The notes below the pieces were generated by a model, which was not told where the DNA came from, searched no databases, and saw only the letters and a list, made by a program, of their open reading frames with translations. Shown here in pieces: positions 1-11,600 of a DNA stretch of 64,000 nt (position 1 is the first letter of the stretch; every line of letters starts with the position of its first letter). The position numbers were made by a program, and so were the translations under genes. Origin of the DNA: Reticulitermes lucifugus. Taxonomy: Eukaryota > Arthropoda > Insecta > Blattodea > Rhinotermitidae. Location: the NCBI GenBank assembly GCA_026260175.1, contig JAKCWW010000064.1, positions 53,202 to 117,201 on the forward strand, written 5' to 3'.

Positions 1-137
1 GTGATCAGCCCGACGCAGAGACCTCTACCTGACAACACACAACACACACAAGAGACAGACATCAATGCCCCGGCGGTTTTCGAACCCACTATCCCAGCAA
101 GCGAGCGGCAGCAGACCCACTGGGATCGGCCCACACA
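1..137 (-). mobile_element. SINE family 4, tRNA-like head, cut by window edge
   Basis: On the minus strand this starts with GCCGATCCCAGTGG, which is shared with the copy at 10762-10830, followed by the common block CCGCTCGCTTGCTGGGAT and then GGGTTCGAAAACC, a good match to an RNA polymerase III B box. Downstream the block CTGCGTCGGGCTGATCAC matches CTGCGACGGGCTGATCCC in the plus-strand copy near 9500. The element therefore runs out of the window at base 1 and its 3' end is not seen. The A-box region is shortened compared with the 10.8 kb copy. Assignment as a tRNA-derived SINE is inferred from the B box and the dispersed copies. Confidence 0.6.
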
Positions 138-647
138 GGTACTAATAATAAATGCAGGAACCTGATGCCACCCTTGTCCAGCGTAAGTATTTAGTACCAA
201 ACGAAAACGACAAAGAAAGCGTACCACTGAGTTAACCTGCTCAGTAACAGGTACTTCGGACGAGTTCCGCAATACTGCCAGTAAACAAGTTCCTTCACGC
301 AGGGATTTCTGATCGTCAAATACAGTAACTATTTTTACAATTAAATGAAAAAAGGGGGTAGCCATAATGTCAGCTCTTTAAAATGCATCGCTAATACAGT
401 TCGGCAGCTAAAGCGACGTCTGTACAACCAGGAGGGGGGCGACTCAACATTCACAGCAGCAGATTTACTGGAACGAACCGGCGAAACGTTTGTATAGGAC
501 TGCAACGCAACACCAAATTGATACAACCGGACGGCTGCCCCTGCTTTTGGAGCTTAAAAACAGAAGGTTCGGAACACACAACAAAACCAACGTTGTCTGC
601 AAAAGGCCAACGAGCCTATCGTTCTGATAAAGTATGTGTTCCAGACA
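138..647. other. No feature recognised
   Basis: Only short open frames without recognisable domains. No tandem repeat or known repeat family was seen. Confidence 0.5.
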
Positions 648-848
648 GGGACATAGCAGTCAGTACACCGACTACGCTACGGATTGCATGGTTCGGGGTT
701 CGAATCCCGGTGCGGGGAAAGAGATTTTCTCTTCTTCACACCTGTCCTGACAGTCCCTGGGCCTCATCCAGCCTCCTCTAAAATGGGTTATCTCTACTCC
801 CTCTCTGTGCCATCCATGGCATGTTATGGGACGACCTTTACCTTTACC
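648..848 (+). mobile_element. SINE family 1, internally shortened copy
   Basis: A B-box match GGTTCGAATCCCGG lies at 694-709, downstream of a weak A-box region. It is followed by the body motif CCTGGGCCTCATCCAGCCTCC, also found in the copies at 16.6, 34.4 and 41.3 kb, and the tail CTTTACCTTTACC that ends the family. Compared with the 41.2 kb copy, the middle block containing GGTAAAGCGGCCGGGGCG is missing, so this copy is an internally deleted and diverged relic of about 200 bp. Transcription by RNA polymerase III and mobilisation by LINE enzymes are properties of the class, not shown here. Confidence 0.7.
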
Positions 849-2210
849 AGGCAGGGAACCTAAATATCGCCCACACCCGATGATTAAGACGGAATCCCGC
901 ACACAGAGGCATGCATCCATCATTCAGCTACCAGTACGTTACTTATAAAGTAAAATACACGACTTTCAAGTATCACACCAGTGCACACCGAGTCGCACTC
1001 AGAAGGAAAAGTCGGACGCTCGCCCTTCAAGTCGGGTCCATCAGTTTCGCGTTCGCCTCACGGCAAATGCCTGCCAAGTAACCGAACCGAGTCCTGCTGG
1101 TTGCCGTCCATAGTGGAAGGAAGGATGCACAGACCTCGCCATATAAACGCAGGCCACACAGCAAACAGCACCAGACCTTAAGAGGCTAAGGCCAGGTACT
1201 GCACCCTTCATCAAATTATCGTAAAGACTTAGACCATGACGTAATGAAACATACAATAAAATCGGCCACACTGTAGTCGAAGAAAGGCGTGCGCAAACAG
1301 AATGCGCGGTTGGAGGTGCATTGGAAACTGCTAACTTCAACTGCATTCACATTTAATACAACGTATTTTGAACTGGAATACACCGGACTCACCGAACTTC
1401 ATGTTACGTACCTGTCCCCTCTCACGCCGCCACTGTTCAAGGACACGACTAAACTCCTGAACAGGCAAAGGTACAGAACTCAATGTACTTAGCGTGCCCG
1501 CCATTATTGTTGACGCTACATCACTACAGCACAGCGACACACAACTACTGTTTACAACTGCCCACAAAAATGTCTGTAAACAATATCAGCATGTTCCAAC
1601 TGCGCCGATTTTGACACAAAGTGTGAGAGGATTGCTCCAACATGAACTTCAAACAATTCAGTGACCCTGAAGAAAGAGGCAGCATTTAATCACTACACTG
1701 TGCAGAAACTCAAAATAAGACAGTAGTCTGATTAACAACCGTCGTGTGAACACAAAACCTCATGAGTGTAATGACACTCACAGATGTAACGTCTGCTTCT
1801 CCGCCGGTCTCGGCAGGGCTATTACGAAGTGCGCCTGAGAGGACTACGCGGCAGAACGCAGTACAGAGGAGGCAGCTCCTGCTTGCCACCGCCGGCCAAC
1901 ACACCTTCTCAGCGGCTAACGGAAACCAAAATTAAATGAAGACCAAACTTTCAGTACTCTCAATTAGTATCAATCCAACGGTACATTCGTAAATCACGTA
2001 ACACGAGGCCACGGATCGCAACTCGAAACTTATGGGAAGACCAATTTGCAGAACGTTGAAAGCAGGACTCCGAAGACACAAACCAACGTCTTCAACAGAC
2101 ATGCCACCATCCTATATGGAGAGAAATACAAACTACACCTACTGAATCGACTAATGTTTAATGTGGAACTGCCCACACACACACAAATTTTAATTAATGA
2201 AAAGAAAACA
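849..2210. other. No feature recognised
   Basis: Unique-looking sequence with short random-length open frames on both strands. I see no domain, repeat or regulatory cluster. Confidence 0.5.
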
Positions 2211-2219
2211 AGAGAGAGC

Positions 2220-2250
<31 letters not shown>
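2211..2250. repeat. (GA)n microsatellite
   Basis: About 40 bp of GA dinucleotides with two interruptions (GC and AA). The repeat creates the low-complexity Arg-Glu run in an open frame across 2046-2429, so that frame should not be taken as a gene. Confidence 0.95.
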
Positions 2251-2454
2251 GAAAAGAACGTGCATATTCTGAACGGTACTTTAAGTTTTACTCAATGTGG
2301 GTAAAGAACACGATGCTTTACTTTCACATTTACATCAAACCACAATTCGGTTCTCGCCAACACAGCTTCTCTAGTTTTTTTTGTGGTGAAGGGCCCCGCA
2401 GCAGATGTTACGGACGCGCCGCAGCCTAGAGGCTTATTGTGCAACCCTTTGATC

Positions 2455-2640
2455 AAAATGATTAGTATTTTTCACTTTTCCGTGTAACGGAACACCGGTG
2501 GAATAAAACTTACAGGGGAAAACCGAAGTACTCGGGGAAAACCCTGTCCCAGTGCCACTTTGTCCACCACAAATCCCACATGGACTGACCCGGGATCGAA
2601 CCCGGGAATCCCACGGCTATATAGTGTCGAATGCTAGGAT
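2455..2640 (-). mobile_element. SINE family 3
   Basis: Read on the minus strand, a B-box-like segment CGGGTTCGATCCCGGG is followed by the body TTTGTGGTGGACAAAGTGGC and GTACTTCGGTTTTCCCCTGT. The same body occurs at 36.4-36.6 kb and, as a 3' half only, at 3.25-3.33 kb. This copy keeps the B box and most of the body, but the A box is not recognisable. It belongs to a dispersed tRNA-derived family. The exact ends are uncertain by about 20 bp. Confidence 0.65.
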
Positions 2641-3244
2641 GAATAACAAATTGGAAAGAATTTGGAAGGAAGCGGTCGTTTCTTAGTCACGGTGCTATCG
2701 AGGTTTGCCTGCAGAGCCTGACGAAAACGACAGAACCCCCAGGCAGGTGGTGCTAGTGCTCCGGCCGAGATTAGAAAAAGACACTTCCAGAATACAAGTC
2801 TCAATTACCGCCACACCAACCTGTTCGGCCTAACACACAGATCTGTGTCTCAATAAAACGCATCGGGCCAATGCACTGCGACAGCCGTAGCAGCAGGACT
2901 GCGACAGCGCAATGTAAAACAGTATTCCAGTAGGGCGGGAAATGCACGAACAGCATACCACGGTTCTGACATGCTGGTTCCGTTACTGCACTTTTAAATA
3001 GTGCACAACTGATTTCAAACCAAACGCTAATCAACGCAACTATTCCAAATGCGCCTTTCCACTTCTGACAAAGGTGGGCTGAAATCGTGTGAAGCCACCA
3101 TGGCCTAGGACAAGAATGAACTTTTCCCTCACAGTAAACATACATTAAGTGCACCTGCAAATTCAAATTAGGGTGGATGTTCTGTTAATTATTGCCTTGG
3201 GGTGTCTGCTGCATCCGCTAATAGGCGTATTGTACCAGCCCCTG
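2641..3244. other. No feature recognised
   Basis: No repeat family or domain seen. A 121-codon open frame lies on the minus strand here, but it has no recognisable motif and its composition resembles the surrounding non-coding DNA. Confidence 0.4.
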
Positions 3245-3335
3245 ACGATGGATTAATGAATATGAAGCACTGGTGAAATAACTGACAGGAGAAAACCGAC
3301 GTACTTGGAGGGGAAAAAACTTGCCCCCATGACAT
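3245..3335 (-). mobile_element. SINE family 3, 3' part only
   Basis: Minus-strand segment sharing GGTTTTCTCCTGTCAG and the following bases with the family-3 copies at 2.5 and 36.4 kb. The tRNA-like head is absent, so this is a 5'-truncated copy, about 600 bp from the 2.5 kb copy and in the same orientation. Confidence 0.5.
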
Positions 3336-4372
3336 AATATTAATGAATACATATTCACATAGGCGGATAATCAAAGTATAGCCTATACCGAATGAATGAA
3401 ATAATGATATTATTATTCAATGTTACTGGACACAGAAAAAATTAACAGGCCTACTTTCTACAGGCTTCAAAACCGTAATTCACTACGGCACTAAACTGAT
3501 AGGATAAAACCGACCTATTTGCAATTCAGTCTAAACGCAAACAAACCTTCCTTTTGTTTGTGGCGTAGAGTAATGAGTAGGCTGGGATTTGCGCTGAAAT
3601 GCGTGTAGATCTTAATGCAAAGTGTTCGATACTTTTGTACGCGTTTAATCAAAACTGAAAGAAACCGATATTTTTTTAGCAAGTTCTATCAGTATTAAAC
3701 GTCACGGAAATCTGTTATGCGATTCTCCTATTGTTATATGCGCACAGATGACCGTAGCCATTTTAATCAGCGTTCCGCTCAAAAAGTGAAACATTCAGCC
3801 AACGAAAAACCAGGGTGACCCACGAAGAAAATATGACGTGGCGAATGGATGTCCGTGACGCCTGGTGATGCCTAAGGTACTCTTAAATAACTGGACTCTG
3901 TCGTAGCAGGGCAGCACCGTTACTCCGAACAAACCGCACTGACTGGTCATAGTACAAGCACAGGAGATGACCGCGCCATTCATGCACTGCATGTGGACCA
4001 CGAGTGTCTGCACAGGCCGAACACGGACCGCTTAATGAAATCGTGTACGTACAACGGAAGGAATAAAGGCAACATGTGTTAGTTTTATCGCGGCTTTACT
4101 ACAGCGGTTTCAAACTGCAAATTTACTCTCCTAGAAGCAGTAGAGTCATTTATGCAAACTAACGAGTTTTTGTAAGATATGGCCTCCCTCCATACTGTCT
4201 TGCCAAACTACAACTAAAAAATTAATATGTGACTTGCAACGTAAAACTAGAAACAAACTGCGCAATGCATTAATTTATAAAGGACTTCAATGCACCCGTA
4301 AATGTAACGAACAAACCGAATGGTGTAGGAGTCTGTTCAAACAGCAGTCATCATGACTGTATTACAAAGCCA
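3336..4372. other. No feature recognised
   Basis: AT-rich sequence without a recognisable gene or repeat. Confidence 0.5.
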
Positions 4373-4400
4373 GAAGAAGAAGAAGAAGAAGATGAAGAAG
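4373..4400. repeat. (GAA)n microsatellite
   Basis: Nine GAA-type trinucleotides, one carrying a substitution (GAT). Confidence 0.9.
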
Positions 4401-5973
4401 GAACTGTACACTATTACCAGGAAAGCATTTTAATACAGGCATATCTAACAACACATCAGAAATATCAGCAAAACAAGGCGAAGTACAAACTGCGGATCCA
4501 ACTCACTTGCATTCGAAAGCCTTTCAAATGAATGCAGAGAAGGACCGAACAATGTGGGAAAAATAAAGACGTCCCGAACATCCATAATCTTCCTCAGTAC
4601 CTCTCAATTCCTCTCCTCCTCACTGACTGATACGAAAACTGTTGTCAAGTCATAATAACGTGGCGAATTCCCCTGTGTCAGCAATGTTTTATTTTGAACA
4701 AGATGCAAATTTTCGGATCATGTCGTAATCACTTCACCTAAAATGGGTAAACCACCTCACTCGTAGCATTATATTTACAAGCTAACACACAAATTAAAAA
4801 AGAAATACACATAGAGGTGGGAACTCCCCTTTGAATCTTAATGCCCCTAACGCTAATTAACCCAAAGTTTGTTCTTTTAAAGTTCTATGTATACCGATAC
4901 GGAAACACTTCGCCGATGCCATAATCGTCACCTTCGCAATGAACGATACATGCGAAGTACTAAAAATGTCTAAATGCCACACCAAACAATTGCATCACAA
5001 TACGTTCCTTACACTCAATCTGTTTACCTTGCCACTGTCACTGTTAATAACACTTTCAAGACCCTTCTCCAGAACCTCGCAGATAAAAAAAAATACTTCC
5101 GGATATTTTCATTTGATTTCGCAATAATCCGTTCGGGTACATGATATCGGTTGAATACTTCCATTATTTTACGTTTCCAGTTTCTCACAATTCCATCCAT
5201 AAAACATTCTATGGGATGAATTAAATCACCAACGTCTTATGCACTGAAAAGCATTCGTAAATTTACTTCCACCAAGGTTACCAATACTCATAATTATCCT
5301 CGAGATTGAACGTTTCGCGGGTGGTGGATGCAGCGTCGTGAAAAACGTCAAACCGACCAACAACACAATCAGGTCACTCTCGCGTAAAGGACCGAGGTAA
5401 TCATTAACGTACAGGGAGAGGGACTCATTAAGTAGCCCAATAAAACGAAGGGCGCGGATTAAATTAAATTAGTTATATTGGAATCAAGTGGTGGCGAGGC
5501 GCGGTGCATAACAGACCTTGTTACTTTCACAGCCTCTTACGGGATGCATGACTACGTTGTTGGTTCGAAATTCTCCCAATTTCGCGCTGAGACGTAGAAA
5601 ACCAAAGGACTCGCACGGGAGACGAAAACAGCGGAAATTCCTGGTATGACAATTAACAGCGTTTCGAGAGAGAGGCTTACTGCCCAGCAAACTAGACGCT
5701 TCCTGGAACTACGTTCTTCAAATTACCTCCATTTATCTATTACAGATCACCATCTGATTCATATTCTAGGAGGCATCGGTTTGAACGAGACGCCCTTTTG
5801 CGTGCATTGTGTAGTCGCTCCCCAGTTTCCTTCTGTATTTATCGTTCACAGCTTTAAAGTTCCTAAGCACCAAGCCACTAAAGGCTTAGGCAAGGCCCTG
5901 AGCTCACCATAGAATTTCAGTCTTTCGCCACTGGTACCCTTTAGGCTGCCATTTATGTGAGGTCCAGGCTATT
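4401..5973. other. No feature recognised
   Basis: Only short open frames (up to 88 codons) with no family resemblance. No repeat copies recognised. Confidence 0.5.
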
Positions 5974-6262
5974 CTGGAGGGGGGGGCACGCGGTTAGAGC
6001 AGTTGGTTGAGGAACTGTGCTACAAGCCGTGGGTTCGATTCCCGATGGTGTCATTGGAATTTTTCATTGACATAATCCTTCCGGCCCACTATGGCCCTGG
6101 GGTCGACTCAGCCTCTAACAGAAATGAGTACCAGGGATATCACCTGGGGGGTAAAGGTGGCCGGTGTGTAGGGCTGACAACCTTACCACCTTCATGTGCG
6201 ACTGTCTTGAAATCTGGGAGCCTCAACCTCCTGGAACTCTCAGGGCTTGCTTTACCTTTACC
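5974..6262 (+). mobile_element. SINE family 2, tRNA-derived, near full length
   Basis: The head looks like a tRNA gene: A-box match GGTTAGAGCAGTTGG near 5993 and B-box match GGGTTCGATTCCCG near 6031, about 40 bp apart as in tRNA promoters. The body contains GGCCCTGGGGTCGACTCAGC and GGTAAAGGTGGCCGG, which correspond in order to the body of family 1 (GGGGCCCACCCAGCC and GGTAAAGCGGCCGG). The element ends in CTTTACCTTTACC, as family 1 does. At about 290 bp with both boxes intact, it is the best-preserved SINE of the window. A real tRNA gene is unlikely: there is no matching acceptor stem after the B box and a long non-tRNA body follows. Confidence 0.8.
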
Positions 6263-7456
6263 AGATTATTCTAGTTATCAGCGGTAATGTGATGTCGGCA
6301 GTTCATACAGCTTCGATAAATAATTATGCGCCGAACATTCCTACCTGGTTTTGCATGCACAGCATCTTAACTACCAATCGCCTGGAATGCAAAATCCGTC
6401 CTCATTCCAGCAACAAACTACCACGTTGCGCGGCAGTGGTGCAGGTATGCGGAAGCCAACACCGGCCGACCGGTCTGCTAGCCATCTCAGCAGGTCACAG
6501 AACCAATCCGCACAAACGGGAACTTCTGCCTTCACTGTTACTACCTAACAAAAAGCACTACTACTGAGAAAACATTTCCCGTCTATTAACTTGGCAGGAA
6601 CACGTCGCACAACGGGTCACACACGGCTTCGGAGTTAAACACGACTACCAAATGTTATGACGAATGACAGACTTACCAGCGGCCTAGTTACTGCTGATTA
6701 TCCTGCACGCGATCTGAGTAATAACCTACAATAATACTTAGCCGAATATAACTGTGAACAGTGACAAAAACATAATTAAAATATTAAACTGCGCTTGACT
6801 GATGTAAAACGAAATTCAGAAATGTACATCAGTAGCTCATAACAAAAGTTGGAGGAAAAGAACTATAAAGTGAAGATTATAATACGAGTAATCTGAAGTT
6901 AGGAAATGCCCGCAGAGTAACATTTGTGGCGCGTTCGCTCTGCCATCGTCCGTAGACGTTAAATTCGCAGACTTTCCAGAAAACACTAAGTACTTTACCA
7001 CACACTGTAAGATTTCTCAGTACCTCACTAACATATAACACAGACTGCAAAAACATCGTAAGCGGGGAGACTTACAATCGGTTAACTCGCAAACTTCGAT
7101 ATCTCGACGTTTAAAATCGATAATACTCGATGCTAACCTAGATATTCAGTCTCAACTGGTCCCTCAAGGAGAGCACATAATTATGAAAACCAATAACGGT
7201 CATGTACTAGAATGTTCGGAGGTTTTAATGTCAAGTGTCTGTTAGTTTTGTTCGATTCTAACCGAATTTGGAATGTGTCGACAATCTTTCCTATTATCCC
7301 AAATATAAACCTTCATGAAAATCCGTCCAGTATAGTTATTCTATGCTGGCGGGCGGGTGTGAGGACAGCTACGAGTATTACTATTATTCTGCGAACGCGT
7401 CTAAAACGGGTAAATGCTTTATGGAACCATAGTATGACAAAATAAAGATCAACTTT
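6263..7456. other. No gene recognised; DRE-like CGAT cluster near 7095-7130
   Basis: No coding or repeat signal. Several CGAT-containing words (TCGATATCTCGA, AATCGATAATA) lie at 7095-7130; see the finding on TATCGATA sites. Confidence 0.4.
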
Positions 7457-7480
7457 GGGGGGGGGGGCGCATTATCGATA
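7457..7480. repeat. G11 homopolymer followed by one TATCGATA octamer
   Basis: A run of eleven G at 7457-7467, then TATCGATA at 7473-7480. The homopolymer is a likely spot for sequencing length errors. Confidence 0.8.
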
Positions 7481-9272
7481 GTAGTGGTTGCTCGGAACTT
7501 GCGATGCCCCGAAGGCTCACACACACATCCATGAATCACCATGTCGGCTCTGATGCAGGTGGTGTTCACCGTCATGCTCCAGCAGACTTACCCCCGGTAA
7601 CCAAAGGATACAGATCTCTGTGAGCGCCACAGCTGTCACGGACGTGGAGAGAATATTTCTTTCCATGCAGAGGCAGGAGCGCCAAAAACGTTCTGAAGAC
7701 AGTCGCGAAAGAAAGTGTACCTAATATGGTTCACTGTATCTCAGCGGGAATTGTTACCAGCTCGTTGGCCTTAAATAACTGCCCATTCCCGCGAATACAT
7801 ATTTATCTATATGTGCTTTCCAGTTTACTCTTTACTAATTACAACCATAATATTTAGTCGAAAAAATCTATCACGACACGTACATTTTTTCCGTTATGCT
7901 AAATGAAAACTTCCAGATCAATCCCTTTCTTTAAACGAAGTGTAATCCCAAATATCGACACCAATTTCAACATCAAAGTTTCAAGTTCAAAAATCAGTAC
8001 ATCATCTACTGTGTAAATTACAACCATGCTGTCTATATATATAACTGCTTTGCCATAAAAGCATACGAATACTATTACCGTGAACTGCAGCGTTACCGTT
8101 AGCAGGATAAAACGTATAACTGCAGAGATTAGGATAGCAGTGTTAAACTGAAACTGGCCTGATGTAAGTGGGTAAACATAACGCTGCGAAGTCACATCAC
8201 AAAAATACACACATTTCTATTTAAATTCAAATGCTTATAAACCGTGGGCATATAATATTTTAGTGGATTACAATGCTTCTCGAAACACAATAGCTACATA
8301 TACAACAAAAGAAGATCTAAGTATGGTCAACTGGGCTTCCATGATCAAGTTAAGAAAATAACATTTCTATCAATGCGTAATACTACACTGTGATAGTCTA
8401 AAAAATTCGTCATATAATAAATTTTACAACTAAAATTTGGTCTACAGAAAGTTGGGCTGTCAGGAGCAATGTTTAAGTCAACTGGGCATGCGCACCAGGG
8501 AAGCAACTAACAGGACTACGAGGACGTAATGCCGAACATGTTACAACGGTCTGATGAGCACAGGGAATACGCCACCTGCAAATTCATTTACTTATCATGA
8601 TCCTCTGTTGCCTTCTAGAGTTCTGCATTCGGTGAAGGCTGGTAACTAATACAATATAGCAAGACCTTTGCAACGCCATTACAGAACAAGCACACGGTAG
8701 TTGCAGTTTCATTATGCGGTGCGGTACGACCCTGAAATATGTTTAAATCAACAATATGGAGAGCACTCTGTCGCAGCCACAGCAGCACTTATGTTCAGAC
8801 ATCTGCACTAACCCGGTGAAAGTTAATGCAATATTCAGGTTCGTATCTCCGTCTTATTTTCATGAATCGGATCATTACGTCTCTTTACGACTCTGCTTAT
8901 GTTTTGCGTCGCTAATGGTTCGCTGTTTCAGCAAACCTCACGAGGGAAGATCTCCATTATAGCAAGAACATAATAATCCCATTCCTACAGATATTCCAAA
9001 GGTAACTTCAATCTTTTGCAAGAAAATACATTCACATCCCGGCGCTTACCATGAACTTCCATATGGGCGGGAATACATTTTGAAAGCTTACGTTAAATGT
9101 GACAGGGTTGGTGTTACTGTGATGAAAGAGGGCTGATGAAATTCGTCAGATTGCAGAATTACTATGAAGATATAGAACACATTCTTATAAGCATGCACGT
9201 CGTTCAACACCTTAAGTATTCCGAAGCCTTAGAATACAGACATGTCCGTTGCTGAAGCTGGCAGCATAAAAA
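7481..9272. other. No feature recognised
   Basis: AT-rich sequence. A minus-strand open frame of 103 codons at 7899-8210 is rich in hydrophobic residues as expected of AT-rich DNA, and no family is recognised. Confidence 0.45.
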
Positions 9273-9382
9273 AAAAGCGTTAAAACAAGGCTAAAAGCGT
9301 TAAGAACAAGGCTAAAAGCGTTAAAACAAGGCTAAAAGCGTTAAGAACAAGGCTAAAAGCGTTAAAAACAAGGCTAAAAACG
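9273..9382. repeat. Minisatellite, alternating 20/21-bp units
   Basis: Five units of AAAAGCGTTAARACAAGGCT type: 20 bp (9273-9292), 21 bp (9293-9313), 20 bp (9314-9333), 21 bp (9334-9354), 21 bp (9355-9375), then a partial unit. The first two pairs make two near-identical 41-bp higher-order units, so the array probably grew by doubling of a pair. Confidence 0.95.
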
Positions 9383-9465
9383 AAAACGTCTTTTCGGGCC
9401 GCAGAGTCTGCTCACAGAGACAGTTAGTGCGATACTTGAACAGAACAACCAGTCAGGTGCTTTGA

Positions 9466-9612
9466 TTAATTACAGAGTTGTGAGAATGTCCATGCCTGCG
9501 ACGGGCTGATCCCTCGTCCAGGGGAGTCCTAACGGGCGTGTGCGTGACATATAATCCCCAGAAGAGATGGACTCGGCCCGATTTGGGCTGTAGCGCCACA
9601 AAAAGAAGACGA
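9466..9612 (+). mobile_element. SINE family 4, 3' body
   Basis: CTGCGACGGGCTGATCCC matches the minus-strand element at 1-137. The end GGCCCGATTTGGGCTGTAGC followed by an A-rich stretch matches the 3' end of the copy flanking the assembly gap (GGCCCATATAGGGCTGTCG followed by poly-A, minus strand). The tRNA-like head is missing, so this is a 5'-truncated copy. Confidence 0.5.
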
Positions 9613-10564
9613 CGAACAAGAAGGAGATAGACTGACCATTAAATGCATCACAACTTATTATCAGGCCTGTTCAGTCCATCAGAGGTGAAACAAGTCGTAA
9701 TGTTCATTGTTTAACAGGGCAAATGCCGTCATTCCAACACCCCACCCCAAAGACAATGATCATTCCCTGCTCAATTACAATAATAGCAGCAAAATCCGGA
9801 ATTTCAGGGTTTAAACTTCAGCAGTAAATACTGAAAAACACAGCAATCCTGGAAACCGAAATTCAAAATTTATGCAGGCCTATGCTACTTCAAACGAGCA
9901 CACAGTTAAAGACTTAAAGCTGAACTTCTTCAAGGCAGAGTAGCTGACAAGAGAAAACAGCAATGTAACAGATGTACATTACGTTGTCATAAAACGGGAG
10001 AAATGTCTTCACACAAGATGTGTCAAATAGGACACGAAAATGACGGCCTGACTGACACCGTGCCGCGTAACATACTTTATACGTTACTCAGCAGTTCAAG
10101 AAATTTTACTTTAACAAATGGGCGAAAATGAGACCAATCCCTCCGACAGACCTCTCAGTAGGTCAATAACCTGAGACTGCCTCAAGCAAAGCAGAACTGG
10201 GATTCGGATCGTTGCCATCCGCTGTGACCGCGAATTCCCGTTGTCGTACCAATCTAACCCAATCAAAACCTGATTACGTTCTGACCCTAATGTATAATGG
10301 TTGTTCGATCAGAACGAGAAGTTTTCACAGGAAGACTCAACAGGCACACTCTTGCTTAACTTCTAAATATGTTTCTTATAAAACGATCACTGGACATGTT
10401 CACGCGTTTTCTCACAACGGCGTACCTGCCGTCATGCTACTACCTGGAGAAGGAAGTACACACCAAAGCACTGTTATGTTCTGAGACCGGCTCTATGTAC
10501 GATTGTGCACGCCGCGTAACAACACTAATTAATACACATTCGCAGGCACATGCAAATAAGTGTC
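9613..10564. other. No feature recognised
   Basis: No gene, repeat family or regulatory cluster seen. Confidence 0.45.
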
Positions 10565-10830
10565 AATTTTTTTTTCCTATGGCTCGACAGCCCTATATGG
10601 GCCTGGGCCTCCTCGTTTCGTCGAGGNNNNNNNNNNNNNNNNNNNNNNNNNNNNNNNNNNNNNNNNNNNNNNNNNNNNNNNNNNNNNNNNNNNNNNNNNN
10701 NNNNNNNNNNNNNNNNNNNNNNNNNNNNNNNNNNNNNNNNNNNNNNNNNNNNNNNNNNNNNACGATCCTAGTAAGCGAGCGGCCGAAGACGCACGCCTTA
10801 GACCGCACGGCCACTGGGATCGGCAAATAA
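10565..10830 (-). mobile_element. SINE family 4 interrupted by assembly gap
   Basis: Right of the gap, minus strand, lies GTGGCCGTGCGGTCTAAGGC, which closely resembles the A-box arm of leucine or serine tRNA genes, then CGGCCGCTCGCTTACTAGGAT shared in shortened form with the element at 1-137. Left of the gap is GGCCCATATAGGGCTGTCG followed by a run of A (minus strand), the expected 3' end. The B box and central body fall in the Ns. Both flanks having the same orientation and correct order argue that one SINE copy spans the gap. Confidence 0.65.
10627..10761. other. Assembly gap of 135 N
   Basis: Run of N from 10627 to 10761. Open frames crossing it are artefacts. The gap sits inside a dispersed SINE, which may be why it was not closed. 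Confidence 1.
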
Positions 10831-11404
10831 GTGTTAATACCGAAAATATATATACAGAATATTGCCGTTCCAAGGTTTCGCTGTCAATTTATTAAAATAT
10901 ATGCATGACAAAACACTACTACGTGAAAAGGAGCTAATCTGTAACATGGAAACTATTGGTCACGCCACCGGATGTACGACTACTTTTAAGAGGATTTTCT
11001 TTCGATTTAGCGTACAGGATTTACATAATTCACTGCTACAGAACTGGATAGTAGGAAGACACAAAACCATAAACGCTATATATTAATGCCATCGTAAAAC
11101 ATCTATTAAAACACGCCAAAAATTACACCCCACACAGTTTCCAAATGATTGGCCATTAAAATATGCAAAGCAATGGCCAAGAAAACTACAAAAAATAGCT
11201 GGATATAAACAAATTTATTTCAACGCCTTGCTAAATTTATCGGAGAAAATGTTATTAAATTTTAACACCTCTTGGTACAACATTCGAAGTCTTTCCGATT
11301 TAATGGGCAACAGAATAACAGCAAAAGCAGCGTTGCATAATCACAAGAATAAATATGCGAAAAGCCGAGCATGCAGACAAAAATTCGCCAATGACACGAT
11401 GACG
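10831..11404. other. No feature recognised
   Basis: AT-rich unique-looking sequence. Confidence 0.45.
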
Positions 11405-11600
11405 TCCAACTCGTAGACAAGCTTGCGCACAAACACTTGGGTCTCGAGTTCGCAACCCATTCATCATTCTTCTGTTGTCCCGTGAGGCTAAAGACCGCAT
11501 CTTGAGCAGAATCTTGCGATCTGTGGAAACTGCATGGTACCTATCATTACAGGCCAATGCTCGAACTGGGCTGTAGCGCGAACGAGACGGTGAAGAATTT
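11405..11600 (+). mobile_element. Possible diverged SINE family 4 copy
   Basis: CGAGTTCGCAACCC near 11447 resembles a degenerate B box, and CTCGAACTGGGCTGTAGCGCG near 11563 resembles the family-4 3' end at 9573. The spacing of about 110 bp fits the family. The similarity is limited to these two blocks, so the call is tentative. Confidence 0.35.

Noticed and set aside
2046-2429. 127-codon open frame, plus strand
   Set aside because: Its middle is the (GA)n microsatellite read as Arg-Glu; no domain on either side.
6000-6050. Functional tRNA gene
   Set aside because: A and B boxes are good, but there is no acceptor-stem closure and a shared SINE body follows.
9273-9382. CRISPR-like array
   Set aside because: Units are contiguous with no unique spacers; this is a minisatellite.
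10369-10895. Open frames up to 153 codons across 10369-10895
   Set aside because: They run through the N gap; the apparent length is an artefact.
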